64,000 bases of DNA from Deroplatys truncata (GCA_030765065.1 CM060990.1:496672190-496736189); one strand, 5' to 3'; shown: positions 32,700 through 45,420, counted from the stretch's first letter. Translations and numbers: made by a program. The notes: generated by a model from the letters alone, not told the origin.

Positions 32700-35500
32700 A
32701 ATAATTATGAGTTTCCACAGCTTTTCATTGTTGGGGAGAGAAAACTTTTTTTTGAAGCTCTGACATATCCTACATTACTGTGTCTCTTCAAACAGCAACA
32801 ATAGTCAGTCATCATTGACACATTCCAATGGCCTTGGTAGCGGATTTCCATTGTTTTAATGTCTTTATGAAGGCACCCACCTGATTCTTCACTCGTTGGA
32901 CCAAGATTTTCTGGAAGTAAACATGGCTGCGGAGAAAATGCACTTAACACCCATTCTACGCTCTAGATTTCTGAAATATTGTAACATTTCCTCCACAGTT
33001 TGCTTATAGTTTTCATACTTCTTGTTACCAAGAACATTTTCTGTCACTTTTCTGTATACCAACCATGCTGACTTCTGTATAACTGGCGCAACAGTTCTAG
33101 ACACGTGAAAATCTTAATGACAGCTATGAAGCGAGTTCATACCAGATCAGGAGGTGACCGTCGTCTGCATGCTGCAGGAGTGCGTGGGACAGTCATTGTC
33201 AAATATATCCGCACACCGGTTATGCACTGCACTACACGATAAAACTTATAGTTATATACAGTATATTTAAATCCACCGCTGTAAAATGCCCTTAATATGA
33301 AAACACTGTCAACCATCTGCCTCCAGTTCTTCCACACCTGACAGCCCTTCCTCTTCTGCGGAATCACTCACGTCATTGCCGCCATCACTGCTGTCGCTAC
33401 TTTCTGCACCATTATCCTGGATGAGAATTTTTTCTAATTGATTTTCTGCAATTCCTATTTTTTGAAATAATGATTCTCAATTTATTCAACTTGTCGATAC
33501 ACATTTTCCCATTCTGGCCTTCCAATTTCTGCAAATCGCTGGCGACATAACTGCTCCAATCTTTTAGTTTAAAAGTGATATTTCTGCAGGCCACCCAGTT
33601 TTTGACATCAGCCCAGATTAATTCGATTGGGTTTAGATCTGGGTGATACGGTGGCAGTTTAAGTACATTATGGCGATGTTGTATTAATATCTGGCCAAGT
33701 ATTATGAGTTATGACTTCTGAAGGGATTTCTTGGCTTTAACTAAGTTATATTTGTTTTACTCATGCTTTCATCAAAAGTTATATTATGCCTAAGCAACCA
33801 GGTTTTTATTTCTTCTTTCAAGGAATTTGAGGTACGTTGTTTGTCAATTTGAGTGTTACCACATTGTGAAGCATTGTCGATAACCAGAATAGACCCAGCA
33901 GGCATATTAGGTATCAACATGGTGGTGATCCACTTCATGTAATTTTCTGTATTCATTTCTTGATGAAAATCTCCTGTTTTTTGTTGCGACTTGTAAAAGA
34001 AGGGCATTTGGAACGAACAGCATGAACGATAATAAGTATTTGCCCTTTGGCAACAGGTGCCTGAAAACCTAACAAGATGCAGACACTTTCTATGCAGACT
34101 GTATGTGTTACGCACTGTGAGTAAGCAAAGGTATCATATCGCTTTCGTTGATTAAGCTAAACATAAACTTCCTAGGCTCGGCAGCTGGGTTGGCAATCAA
34201 GGTCACGATTCCAGAAGTTTTGCGCGAGTAATAACTCGGACATTGACTGAAAAAAGGTCTCATCCTTCTAAGTTCACGAATCTGGGGGCTCTCGAAAATA
34301 CCAGCTGCTATCTTAGCTTCAGTTTTCTTGGAACTTTGTAACAAGGAATTTGACACATTTACTGTCCTTATTCAGAACAGTTACAAATTGTTTCATCAAA
34401 CCTAATTTGAAATGAAGTGGTGGAAGGAGGACATTAGAAAGAAACCAATGGTTCGTACTTCACATTTTTTCTGGAACTAAATTGCTCCTTTGTGGCCAAT
34501 TTTTTTCTGGTCCAGAGCTCCGATCTAGCCCTATTGTCCCATTCGCAAAGAAAGCAAGGGTATTTAGTGAATACCGCTTGCTGGCCTAGAAGAATATAGA
34601 TCACTTTTAGATTACCACAAACACTTCATTTATGTTGCTATAGTTCACTTTCCCTAGCAGTATCGTGTGATTCTTTTAAATGCACTGAATGACCTACTGC
34701 ATTAGAAGGTAGTACATTTCCATGGTGCAGCAGAACTGCCTTTAAACTTTTATTTGAACTATCAATAATAATCTCCTTTCGTGAGGTTCATATGATGAAT
34801 TGAAGCATTAAAAAGACCAGCTAGGTTGTTACAGAACATCAGTTTATCAGCGTGTGAAAAGAAGGGTAAGAAATCTTTATCCCGCCGCCTCTAAAGTGTA
34901 ACAGAAGTTCCAGGTGCTAACGTACTTTTTTCCTTTAATCTCGAAGCAATAAGTTCCGAGCTGCTCTTTGGCCTGTACAGATCTCTTACCAGATCATTTA
35001 ACTCATCCTTTGTGAACTGTTAAATCTCCTTTGAGTGTTGAAGATCATCAGTAGGTTGAAAGTCCATGTCTCCTGCTGTAGATCGTGGCTCATTTTCAAT
35101 GCTGGAACTAGAACTGCTTTCACCAAGATTTGCAGGCCGCGAAGGAACAGGCACTTCCTCACTGTGTGGAATGAGATGAATTGCAGAGTCCAAATTAGTG
35201 GGATATTTTAAAGCAATTTTATTCTTTCTCGTTATACCAGTAACAGTGCACAAACAAAACTAGCAATGTGTAATGTGGACTTCTGATTCACGCCACACCA
35301 TTAGTACACCAAACGCCAACGACTTTCGTTTGCCATAAACCCACTGTCTTATATTTTCGGTACACAAATAACATACGTAATGGGGAGCCCAATTTTTATC
35401 CAAATCACCTAGGGGCATACCAAAATAAGCTTCATATGCATTTTTATAAAAGTTTGTAATATTTCTTCCTGTTTTTGTGGAGTATAATTACCACGCGTAT
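32700..35500 (-). pseudogene. Insect repetitive gene family B, split by a DDE transposon
   Basis: Minus-strand reading from the N-terminus: AYFGMPLGDLDKNWAPHYVC (about 35440), YLCTENIRQWV, CTVTGITRKNK, SAIHLIPHSEEVPVPS, FTKDELNDLVRDLY, LLIDSSNKSLKAVLLHHGN, YPCFLCEWDNRA, NVLLPPLHFKLGLMKQF, AAGIFESPQIREL (34310). After the inserted transposon it resumes with SAWLVYRKVTENVLGNKKY (33070) and LPENLGPTSEESGGCLHKD. This matches a well-known high-copy uncharacterised insect protein type with CxxC fingers; function unknown. Several stops. Confidence 0.75.
33110..34235 (-). mobile_element. DDE-superfamily DNA transposon nested in gene family B
   Basis: On the minus strand: the 145-bp module shared with 11753-11900, then a transposase without its N-terminus: FHQEMNTENYMKWITTMLIP, GSILVIDNASQCGNTQIDK (catalytic Asp region), WLLRHNITFDESM, LPPYHPDLNPIELIWADVKN (33660-33600, third acidic residue), a Leu/Lys-rich segment, and an acidic Ser/Asp tail (SSDSSDGGNDVSDSAEEEG) near 33400. 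It separates PQIREL from the SAWLVYRK part of family B. Frameshifts at several points. Confidence 0.75.
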
Positions 35501-36180
35501 AGCAGTAGTGATTAGGACTATTTACGCATAGACGTCGATCAGACGTTTCTCACGTGCACATCCAAACTCAATTGAATTTAAAACTCATCTGTTGACAGAC
35601 CATTTACAAAACTAAAATATTTGTTATGGACGAAACTTTATAAGGAAAATATTCCATCCCTGTCTTTAGTTACCGAGAACAGAGTGAAAGGACCCGACAG
35701 TTTAAGACTGAGGTCGGACAGAAATCGCGAAAGTGATTTCTGAAGAACTGTAGCCTGATGAAACAAAATTATGGCTGGTTTGAGAGCTTCCATCTGGTAA
35801 GGAATCAGAAAATATCAACAGTTTTCATGCACCAAAAGTTGCGTAGACTGTGTAATCAATATCATACTTAAATTTAAATTCTAAAATTAAACGTCTTTTT
35901 AAAACTAGATGTGTTTCGTTTAAAATGATTTATATAATATAGGAAGAAATTACATGGTCTGAACTTTCAAATGAAATATTTACAAATTTTGGAATATAAT
36001 AAAAGGGATCGGAGCTATCCGTTTTTAAACATGTCGAGTTGGGTGCTACTTCTGAAAATTCGTTATTTAGTAACTACAGCCAAATAGTAAATATTCTAAA
36101 AAAAAACGATTTTTGTCATAAGAAAGCGTATAGAGAAGTTTAAAGGAAATCAAACACATGACAGTTAATTTTTGCCAAAA
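35500..36180. other. No gene recognised
   Basis: AT-rich spacer between gene family B and a PolB fragment; no motifs or repeats seen. Confidence 0.5.
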
Positions 36181-36189
36181 TTTGTCCGA

Positions 36190-37300
36190 TTTCACATTAA
36201 ATTACTCATGGGTTTGTTGTAGATGAGTGCGTGAAGTGATATGAACTGCAGCAAGTTAGGAGCCTGTGAATGTAGCTTTAGCAATAAACTTTTACAATCT
36301 CATTGTCACAAGTCATATGTGTATATGATTACATATGTTTTCCATAGTTTTTGCGATCATTGATTTATTAAATAGCTTATATAAATCCTTCTCAAAATCA
36401 TATTTTGCATGCGTTCGGAAATTGTTATTAAATTCAACGTAAGGTCTTGACCAGCATGCCTGACAAAATTGTAATGCTCAATGAATTTTTGTTAGCTGTA
36501 GTCCATGACTAAAAGTTTGTTCCAAGGCCATATAATCAGCCTACTTCTGCCGAGATCCAAGGTGAGGAATTAGCTTTTTTGAATACAACTTCTTAGGCGT
36601 CATGCACCTTGGCAGGAAATATAAATAATTATGTAAGTCTTTGAGTTCTTTAGGATACTCAACGTCAAATTCTTAGATATATCCGAGAGGACCATTATCT
36701 TTTAGAGATTACAAGTTGTTATCTTCCGGAGCAACCCAATCAAATCCCCCGCAAGGAAGGGCATGACACAACGCCCAACCATAATAGTTACTGGCATCTT
36801 CGTATGTAATTAATAGAGGGCTTCTGAGGATCAAACTTTTTTGTGTAGACGTTCTTAGCTTCAGCATTACGATGAGAAACCTGGTATAAGTGACCTGTTA
36901 TAGCAGATTCTACCTTGAGAAGCTGATAGCAATTCAGCAGCAATTCCAGTATATAGAAGAATGACATCCCATGTATGTTCAGGAGATGTAAAATGATGTG
37001 TTGGATCAACTTTATGAATTAGGAATGTTTTGTCTCCAAGTACTTCGGTGAGAAATCAGTCTGAAGTTAGGTAAACATTATATCCACCAAACTGCTTCGC
37101 ATTGAAGTGTTCCCATATATTTTAGCATGTTCGTGGACATCAGTATTTTCAGCTTCTTTTAATGTGCTATAGAACGCCTGCTTTGAAGGTAGATGGGTCA
37201 TTCCATTCAAAGTTTCAAATTTATGTCAGCAAAGTACCCGATTTATTGTGTAATTTAGTACGTCAACAGCATCATAGAGAAGAGTTAAAATTGTAACATC
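36190..37300 (-). pseudogene. Polinton/Maverick-type protein-primed DNA polymerase B, fragment P1
   Basis: Minus-strand fragments in order: GMTHLPSKQAFYSTLKEAE (about 37210), SPEHTWDVILLYTGI (about 36985), LITYEDASNYYGWALCHALP (about 36800-36745; the KxNxxYG-type block), FDVEYPKELKDLHNYL (about 36670), GLQLTKIHxALQFCQACW (about 36490), YDFEKDLYKLFNKSM (about 36405), KFIAKATFTGS and TRTHLQQTHE (about 36290-36200). These are the palm and thumb regions of self-synthesising transposon polymerases. No intact frame exceeds 75 codons. Confidence 0.8.
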
Positions 37301-37990
37301 AGTGGTTTAGCTGCGGTGAAGGGGGAAATTTGGTGGGGGGAGGCGTTATCATGCATGTTCCAGAACAAAGGCCTATAATGAACATATAGATCCTCTGAGA
37401 AAAAAAAACAATTATATGATTCTAAAGAGAAACATGCATACTTAAAATCTACTATGGATTATTAAAAATAACATTTTGGGATAAGGGTGAAAATTGAAGT
37501 TGAGACAAATAATTATTTATATTTTCAATCCAACCTCGTTTACCTTTTGATATTTGATTTTCCTCAAGATAAGTACATGTTGATGGTACCCATTCAGATT
37601 TCGTGATTGAACCAGTCGAACTGCGGAAGTAAAGTTATAAAAACGAGAATGATTTACTCTTAAGGTTAAAAGATAGCATGCGACGCGATGCAAGAAATAG
37701 TCGTGGATAGCGATTAACTACACATGTTTGTATCACTTGATGCCTATAATGAAAGTATGAAGCCTGCGAGTTACTCTCACGGTGTTTCTCCTAGTTAGAG
37801 ATCAGTATTGAATATCACATGCCTTTGCAGTGGATATTGGCTGATTGTACCGACACACTAGAGCTTCAATGAATGTCATGTTGTATTAAAGTGCTTCAAC
37901 ATGTCAGCATTAAATAGTGAGAAAGTTTGAAGTTTTATGGTGTTGCAGTCCTTTTGGTCTTCAGAAGTACACTGTCTTAATAAATAGGAA
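37300..37990. other. No gene recognised
   Basis: Mixed AT-rich sequence with a G-rich patch (37330-37345). No coding similarity noticed on either strand. Confidence 0.5.
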
Positions 37991-37998
37991 AGAGAGAT

Positions 37999-40900
37999 GT
38001 GATGGAAGGAACGCGATACAAATTCCCTAATTTAGTTGTATGTGATAAGATATGTGATCGTTGTCGTATGGAGGTATATCAAGTTACTATAGTGGAAGAA
38101 AATCAAGTGATGAGGAAGCAAAAAATCAGTGAAGAGGAATATGTGCCGCTGGAAACAGAAGCAGAAGTAATAATCAGTAATATTTAAATCAAATTCTAAC
38201 TCCTCTCGACGACGCATTTACCTCCAAACAAAAACTCGGACCAAATCATATGCTTGTAAGAAGGCCATTGTGAGGAAGTTATTACTGAAGTATTGAATGT
38301 CTGCAGTGACAGTAATGGAAGGGAAGAAATCTTTGGAGAATTCAAGGAAGAATTTGCGAATGTAGAACTGTTAATGAGAAATACACATTTCTTACGCGCC
38401 TTCCTAGAAGCTTCACTGAGCACAAAATACTGCACGATTTTGGCATATCTCTTCATGCAGCTCACACAGCGAAAATTATTCAAAACAAAAGTGTAATGTC
38501 AGTGCCTGATAGAAAATGTTTATACATCCGTGATAATATTGTAGAGCTTCTTAGTTTTTATGAAGAAGGCAGCATAAACCGAATTATGAGTGGTATGAAA
38601 GGCTTAAAGTCGTTCAAAGAGGATGGCAAGAGGGGGGGAAAAGCAAAAACTGCTGATTTGAGCCAATCGTAAACAAATTTACAAGGAACTGATTAACTGT
38701 TTCCAACCTGGCCCGTATAATCCTGCGGGTTTGGTTTTAAAATTGCCGCGGCTCAACCAAATCTCTTTTCTGCGTCACTCCGAATCTCAACGACTGTGCG
38801 TGTTCCCGGCTTGCGGTTTGCAACTTTTTGGCCTCATATTCTGACTACCAGAGGGCTTCAGATCGTTTGAAACTTTCACGAGGAAGCATAGCCATGTGTC
38901 CAAGAGTTAAGTGCGATGTATTTTCATACATTCCATTCACTTTATTCGGTATTACATGGTTTTAGGCTAGAAACACATCAGTTAATGCGTATAACGGTCC
39001 TTAACAAATGTATGAAGTGGCAGTTGCGCTTTATGAGTGTTTATATTAAGGGTAGCACTGTCGTGTGTATCTGGTTTTAATGATGGCAAGCACTGGTTCT
39101 AATCTCAAATTTAAATGCATTCATGCATTCAGTTTTTGCAGTACGATTCACAAACAATTGATACCGCTCTGGTTTTCTAATACAAATAAAAAATACCAGG
39201 TATCTTTTAGGGTAAACAGACGAGAAAATAGTGCAGGTTATACTGGAGAATTCAGATCTAAGTGATTTCTGCAGTGATTATTCCAATTCTAGTACCTCCT
39301 CGCGCAATAATATCGATGTGGCTAATAACAATGGTGATTCTGATGCTGAGGACCATGATAACAGGAAGGAGGAAGAAGAGGATGTACAACAGATATTACA
39401 TGGTCCAACCTCAAGCAGAAGGTTACCGTTCCGCAAATAGAAATTTGCACCAAAACTACATCCAGCTCCAAAGGATTTCTATTCAGAATCCACCAACAGT
39501 CCCAATACCACAGCAGTACTTGGTTGACTAATTCAGTGATCAATTTTATGATGTTGGTGCTTTCCTCACAAATATGTACTGTGTAGGGAAAACGGAAGTC
39601 TCTACATACTACTAGATTGGAGCTAAAAAGGTTTCTGGTATGACCTTAGTAACGGGTTGTATCCCTTATCCTAGAATGCCCATGTATTGGGAGAAAGGTT
39701 TGGCGCTATCAATTGTCAATGACTGCATGTCTAGAGATATGTTACTCTCAATTAGACAAAACATTCATATTGTTGACACACAGGCACCCCCAGTTGGAGT
39801 TCAAATAAATAAACTTTGAATGGTTGAAGCTGTGATCGATGCAGTTGGAAATCAATGCCAAAAATTACCAAGAAACCAGAACTTTTATTTAATAGATGAA
39901 CAAATCATACCTTTTCTACGGCGCTGTTCATTAAAACAGTATGTAAGGAACAAACACAGGACTGTTAGATTGAAAAACTTTGTCATTTGCTCTTCTACAG
40001 GAATGATAAATTTTGAGATTTATCAAGGCGATACCACTCCATTCAGAGATCAAAGTATGGGTTCAGATCTTGCATTTGTAATAAAACTTATTGAAACATT
40101 ACCCCAGGGTAGGTTTCTGTATTTTGGTAGATATTTTAGTACTTTAACATTGCTTGAGGCTTTCACAAAATAGGAATTGAGGCAACTGGAACCGTTATGG
40201 TGAATCGCATTAAAGATGTAAAGTTAAAAGAAGGAAAGGCACAAAGGGACAAGTGCAATGAATGTCAAATCTGATGATGCCATGGTTGTGTTCGAATGGA
40301 AAGACAATCAGAATGTAGTATTAAGTTCAACCTGTGCTGGAATACAACTACTTACAAAAGTAAAAAGGTGGTGCAAAAAGGAACATGAATATGTGGAAAT
40401 TTACTGACCATACATATGTTGTAAAAAATTATAACCAACACATGTGAGGGGTTGATATCTGTGATCAACAGATGGGGTGCTACAAGACATGGTTCAACAT
40501 CAGGAAGTTGACTTTAAAATTAATGCTGCACTTTCATGACTTCAGTACTGTCAACAGTTGGCTGCAATACAGAGAAGATTGCAGAGAAATAAAATTCCCA
40601 AAAAGAAGAATATCTATTTGTTCAAGTTTGGGATGGCCATTGCACAAGCACTAATAACACCAGAGAGAAAGAAATCTGGATTGAAATTATTATGAAATTG
40701 ACCAACAACCTTGAAAGAAGAAACTGAAAGTTTACACCCCATCAGCAAAGCCAGTTGTTAACAAGCGTTACGATGCATATGACCATTGTCCCACTGGTAT
40801 GACATTCCTTCACCAAGATCTTGCAGATATTAACTGTGCAAAAGCATGACCAAGTCATGCTGTAACAAGTGTGACCAATACTTGTGCATCTCAAAAGTAA

Positions 40901-42438
40901 AAAACTTATTTTATTTATTCTCTATTAAAAATTAATAAATGCGTCTGTGCAAGTTTTAAGAGAGCATATATAACAACATGTATAATAGTTTATATCACTT
41001 TTATCATATTATTGTCTTAAAAACCTAGAAATGCACAGGAATGAATGACTTCTTTAACAGCGCTATGTACATTATTCGGAGTGGGATAAAACCGAAGTAG
41101 CACAATTATGCTAGTGATTTTTTGAGAAACTATTACAATAAGAATTTTTTCCTGATTCTAGGGGTCAAAATGTGTGGAAATTGGTACATTTCAGAAAAAG
41201 GTTTTAAAAATTTCTTTCAGGATAAATCGGGATGACAGACATTCAGGCATTAAAATTGATTTTTCACATTTTGTATCCCTGAGAGCAAAGGGCTGTGCTA
41301 ACAGTGGCAGCTGGAAGTCATAATGTTGTGAAAACAAAACTGATGTCAGCGAGTATCTGAAAATAAGCCATGATGAAAGTGAAATGAACGAAGCTCATTT
41401 TTAATACAGAAAGTGGTTTGTCAGAATCCCGCTTCAAATTCTAATCTAGACAAATGTGAAAAATGCGGAGGAAGTATAATTATTTCAGAATTTTGAAATT
41501 CATTACTGGGGAGAAATCTAATAGAAGCGTATAAAAAGTGGAAATCAGCAAAGTGAAAATGATTCTGGTAAAAGCTAATATTAAAATTTCTATTAAAAAT
41601 TTCCTTATCCGTCGGAAAATTTTGAAAGCACACAATTTCATAGCAAAAGCTCAGTCATCGTGCCTGTAACATCTGAAAACTGCAATACAGCAGGTAATTC
41701 ATTTTATTTGCGAATACTCTGAAAAGTACTGTTTTGTTATACAGAATGCCACCAGAAAGGGTCTCATGCGACTATCCATCCTTTCGTTATTTACTACAAG
41801 AAAGCTAACAATGATATGGAACATATTTTTTTTTTCAATTTTATCAGAATACTTAATTCATGGCGGTCCTTCAGTTCGTCTTTTTCAAAAAAGCGCTTAC
41901 CTGTCTACAATATCAATTTTCACTTGTAAATAAGGGTTATTTCATTGGTGGTGCAACAGGTCAATACGCGAATTCAAAGGATTTTGTTAACGTGCCTGTC
42001 ATAGGACATATTTCCAAGTGTTAGCTGAATGGCATGTCCTCGTCACAAGGCATGGAAAAGACGCCTGTGACGACGTAAGAGGCACAATGAAGAGACTTGC
42101 TGCCTATGCTAATCTTCAGGGATATCACATAACACCCAGAGAGGTGTATGAATTTTTCACAAGGTAATACCACAGGAATTTCTGCTGCATTCACAACCAA
42201 AGAGGAACATGACAAAGGAGCCCGGCTATCAAATACACAAAGATTTGTGGGACTGAAAACTGTCAGCAACGCGCAGCATCCACAGTGTGATTCCAGTTTC
42301 TGAAGGGGGCGATCGTAAAAACATGTTCTGGTTCGTGTGAAACCCCTCGAAAAGTTGTACCAAATTCGCCGAGATCTCGTCGCGCGGACAGAATCATGCT
42401 TGCCAGACGAGTTCAACAGCGGCGGGTTGTGGACTATG
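37999..42438 (+). pseudogene. Insect repetitive gene family A, copy 2, split by piggyBac
   Basis: N-terminal part 37999-38690: VVCDKICDRCRMEVYQV (CxxC finger) and later ELLSFYEEGSINRIMSGMKG, then ANRKQIYKEL. After the piggyBac region, the C-terminal part resumes at about 41208: HSGIKIDFSHFVSLRAKGC, DKCEKCGGS, CEYSEKYCFVIQNA, YYKKANNDMEH, FIGGATGQYANSKDF, ITPREVYEFFTR, GISAAFTTKEEHDKG. It is followed by a mariner at 42441. Joining the two parts as one copy is inference: the missing stretch is only a few tens of residues. Confidence 0.6.
39230..40880 (+). pseudogene. piggyBac-like transposase, decayed
   Basis: Fragments in order: acidic N-terminus (around 39340-39400), FSDQFYDVGAFLTNMYCVG-like DDE-N region, FYLIDEQIIPFLRRCSLKQY (39883-39942, first catalytic Asp region), LKNFVICSSTGMINFEIYQG, LPQGRFLYFGRYFSTLTLLE (where the usual MDNFFTS Asp block reads FGRYFST), VVFEWKDNQNVVLSSTCAG, GVDICDQQMGCY (third acidic block) and FHDFSTVNSWLQYREDCRE. 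The longest frame is 39820-40173. Several stops. Element ends not proven; TTAA sites at 38692 and 41204 are candidates. Confidence 0.85.
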
Positions 42439-42440
42439 TA

Positions 42441-43751
42441 CGAGGGTAATCCCAAAAGTAAGGTCTCCAAAGCGCTGGGATCGCAGGGAAACTGTTTGTG
42501 TGGATGTTGGTCATACTGTTTTTTTTTCCTTCCTCCCTCCACCGCACATCCCTTTGCGCCCACAGTCTTGGCTTGGCAGCCAGTTATAATGGAGCTCCCG
42601 TTAGCCACTACCGCCAGGTGCGAAGTTCGCGCAGTTATTCGCTTTTTGAGTGCAAAAGGGGTTAAACCTGTCGAAATTCATCGACAGTTGATGGAATTGT
42701 ATGGAGAGTCTTGTATGGATGTCAAAAATGTCCGCAAGTGGTGTACAGAATTTGCATATGGTCGCACGGAAATTCATGACGAGGAAAGAAGCGGGAGACT
42801 GTCCATTTCTGACGAAACAATCGCAAAGGTTGAACAAACCGTGCTTCAAGATCAGCGGATCACTCTCGATCAGCTCTGCATTGTTGCTGAGATTTCTCGA
42901 AGCACTATTCATCGGACGTTGATTGAAGAGTTGAAATTTCGGAAGATGTGCGCAAGATGGGTCCCAAGAATGCTGACAGAAGATCACAAAAGGCAACGTG
43001 CTGAAACTTCCCGCCAATTTCTACAGCGCTATGCAGATGAAAAGGACAACCTTTTGGATTCAATAGTCACGGGTGATGAAACCTGGGCTTTCCACTTCAC
43101 ACCTGACACCAAACAGCAATCACGTGAGTGGCGGCATTCCGGTTCACCCAAGCCGCGAAAATTCAAGAGAACACAGTCTGCTGGTAAAGTCATGGCGACT
43201 ATGTTTTGGGATTGAAAGGGGATATTGTTGGTCGACTTTATGGATCCTGGGACAACAATAAATGCCGACAGGTATTGTCAGACATTAAAAAATTCAGACG
43301 GGCAATTCAGAACCGTAGAAGAGGAATGTTGAGCAAGGGCATAAGCCTTCTCCATGACAATGCTCGCCCCCACACCGCCCGTCAAACCATGAATCTTCTG
43401 CAACAGTTTGGATGGGAAACCATCACCCATCCACCCTATAATCCAGACTTAGAACCCAGTGACTACCACATGTTTCCCAAGTTGAAAGAACACTTGGCTG
43501 GAAGGCGCTTCGGTGACGACGATGAAATGAAAAATGAGGTCCATCACTTTTTCAAGAGCATGGCGGCAAGCTGGTATGACATGGTCATACAAAAACTGCC
43601 ACAGCATCTACAAAAATGCGTCGACCGAAATGGCGATTATGTGAAAAAATAGACAAATGTTAAAGCTTCAAAACTATGTACCATTTGTTGTCAATAAAAG
43701 TTTCTTTGTATTTTAAAAAAATTGGAGACCTTACTTTTGGGATTACCCTCG
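42441..43751 (+). mobile_element. Mariner transposon 1, nearly intact
   Basis: 1311 bp with near-perfect ~30-bp TIRs (left CGAGGGTAATCCCAAAAG... from 42441; right end inverse at 43722-43751) flanked by TA on both sides (42439-42440, 43752-43753), the target duplication of mariner elements. It abuts the end of gene family A copy 2. Confidence 0.95.
42589..43652 (+). pseudogene. Mariner transposase with one stop and one frameshift
   Basis: Starts at ATG 42589 (MELPLATTARCEVRAVIRF), ~123 bp inside the left TIR; an upstream in-frame extension is not used. Helix-turn-helix parts: FLSAKGVKPVEIHRQL and TLDQLCIVAEISRSTIHRTL. Catalytic triad of the DD34D type: VTGDETWAFHF, SLLHDNARPHTA, YNPDLEPSDYHMFPKLK. 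About 354 residues when read through. Lesions: an in-frame TGA at 43213-43215 and a one-base loss in the A run at 43287-43292. All catalytic aspartates are present. Confidence 0.93.
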
Positions 43752-43759
43752 TACCTTGT

Positions 43760-45420
43760 TTCCGGTGTGTTATTTATATTGTATAACTTGGGCTCCTTTT
43801 GAGGTTCCATGATGAAAGTTTTAAAGTTTAAAGGACGTTTCTCTTTAATTTTAGAATATCATCCAAATTAAAAGGTTCTCTTTCGAGTTGTAACATTTGA
43901 AGATACGGATGCGCATTATTTTCAGTATAAAGTAAATACTTAATATTTAGGGCATAACAACATTTGATATCTACCCTTTTCATAAACGTAAGAATCATTT
44001 ATATTGAAGCTCTTGGACAGTATTGAGAAAATTATACACGGATGCAGATTTCCAAAGAACTACAAATTGTATGCCCATAATTTCCATGCCATCAATATTA
44101 TTTTCATGCTATCTGATATATTGAGACAATGTGGAAGTAACATTCTAAAATATTTTCGTATTCCAAGGTTGTCGCGGTTTCAGTTCATCCTTATTTACAT
44201 TATTGGCCCAGGTGTATCTCATTCAATGTATCCCACGAAGTGACATCGAAAGGGAATACTACTCCCTTTCGTGCATCAGACTCGTGTGTTCTCAAAAGTA
44301 TTTCATCGTTTCAGGATTTGATAAGATTTTTCTAGCCTATCCAGGAATGTACTGAGAAAACGAAATGTGTCTACGAACTTAAACTTAATATCCCCTGCAT
44401 GCTTGGAGAATGAGGTGTAGTTTTGTTCTGAAATCAGAATTACTTCCACTCTTTCACTTGTACTGCCTAACTGATTAATTATAAAATGTAAGATTATCCA
44501 CTCAGATTATGCATGAAGACGGGAATAGAATCAGGAGTTTTGCATGCTAGGTTACACATATTAGGTAGTCCCCACGATATTCTTGACTTAAATGATCATG
44601 ATCACTTACTTTTCACTCCTGCTTTGTGAACTATTGTCTACACAAGTAGCATAACGTGGAAGAATCGAAATTCTTTGGTTCATCCGTCAATTTCAGTGGC
44701 TTAACGAATTTGTATATACTAATTTTCCTTACAAAAGAAGTTAGTCCTTGAACTTCTTACCTGCATCATCTCTATTTACATAGGGTTATGTAATGAGACC
44801 TGTTTCCAGTTGTTCAACACTGGGCAACGGTTTGACATAAACAGCAAAACTCCTTGAGCTATGGTTTTCGTATGGAGCTGTATAAATCGTCTGGGGATTT
44901 GAGGCGCACTTTTGACATGAAGTAAGAAAAATAGGTATACATGACATAAGGTAGTTTCAACAGTTTTTTGCACAAAATTGTTTACACATTGTGATGTTAA
45001 GCAGTGTCATGACTGAACAGTAACAGATCATGATGGTCAAGAAGCCCTTCATTAACAACCTTTAAAGGAAGCACTTCGTGGTTATCCAATCGAAAAATAT
45101 TGACAGACATAACATTCCTGTTTTCAAACTTGATATATCAGCGGTGTTAGAAAGGAGATCCATGAAATGTCATACTGTTCTTTTAGCTCCTTATACGTTG
45201 ATACATTGAGTCAACGAACTTTGCAAGGATGGCATACATAAAACATTTTTCCTCATTCAAGTTCTGATGATTTATGCATGCCTCCTTAGCTCCCACAGAT
45301 GTAGATAGAGCAGTGTAGCTACTTTCACGAAGTGGGTTGTACTTATTAATTATAAGTGTCACTCCCTCCTCGGCAACCAATTCCCCGAGTGATTTAAATG
45401 TTTCATTGGAAACCATATTC
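43760..45420 (-). pseudogene. Polinton-type DNA polymerase B, fragment P2 (N-terminal half)
   Basis: Minus-strand reading: INKYNPLRESSYTALSTSV, NEEKCFMYAILAKFVDSMYQ (45420-45190), DLLLF block, FLTSCQKCASNPQTIYTAP and SFAVYVKPLPSVEQLETG (about 44900-44780), a Cys/His block KVSDHDHLSQEY (about 44610), SHFIINQLGSTSERVE, then KHAGDIKFKFVDTFRFLST (about 44390) and VFPFDVTSWDTLNEIHL (about 44250). Beyond this, matches fade toward the mariner. It mirrors P3 head to head. Confidence 0.75.

Noticed and set aside
42021-42608. 195-codon minus-strand frame
   Set aside because: It runs antisense across the gene family A remnant and the mariner 5' UTR; no motif, so a chance frame.
42601-43017. 138-codon minus-strand frame
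   Set aside because: Antisense shadow of the mariner transposase.
44004-44243. 79-codon plus-strand frame
   Set aside because: Lies antisense to PolB fragment P2, whose minus-strand blocks match better.
36190-45420. P1 and P2 as one PolB gene split by a 6-kb insertion
   Set aside because: Both pieces contain the same TLN.xxHL block, so they overlap and are better treated as separate copies.
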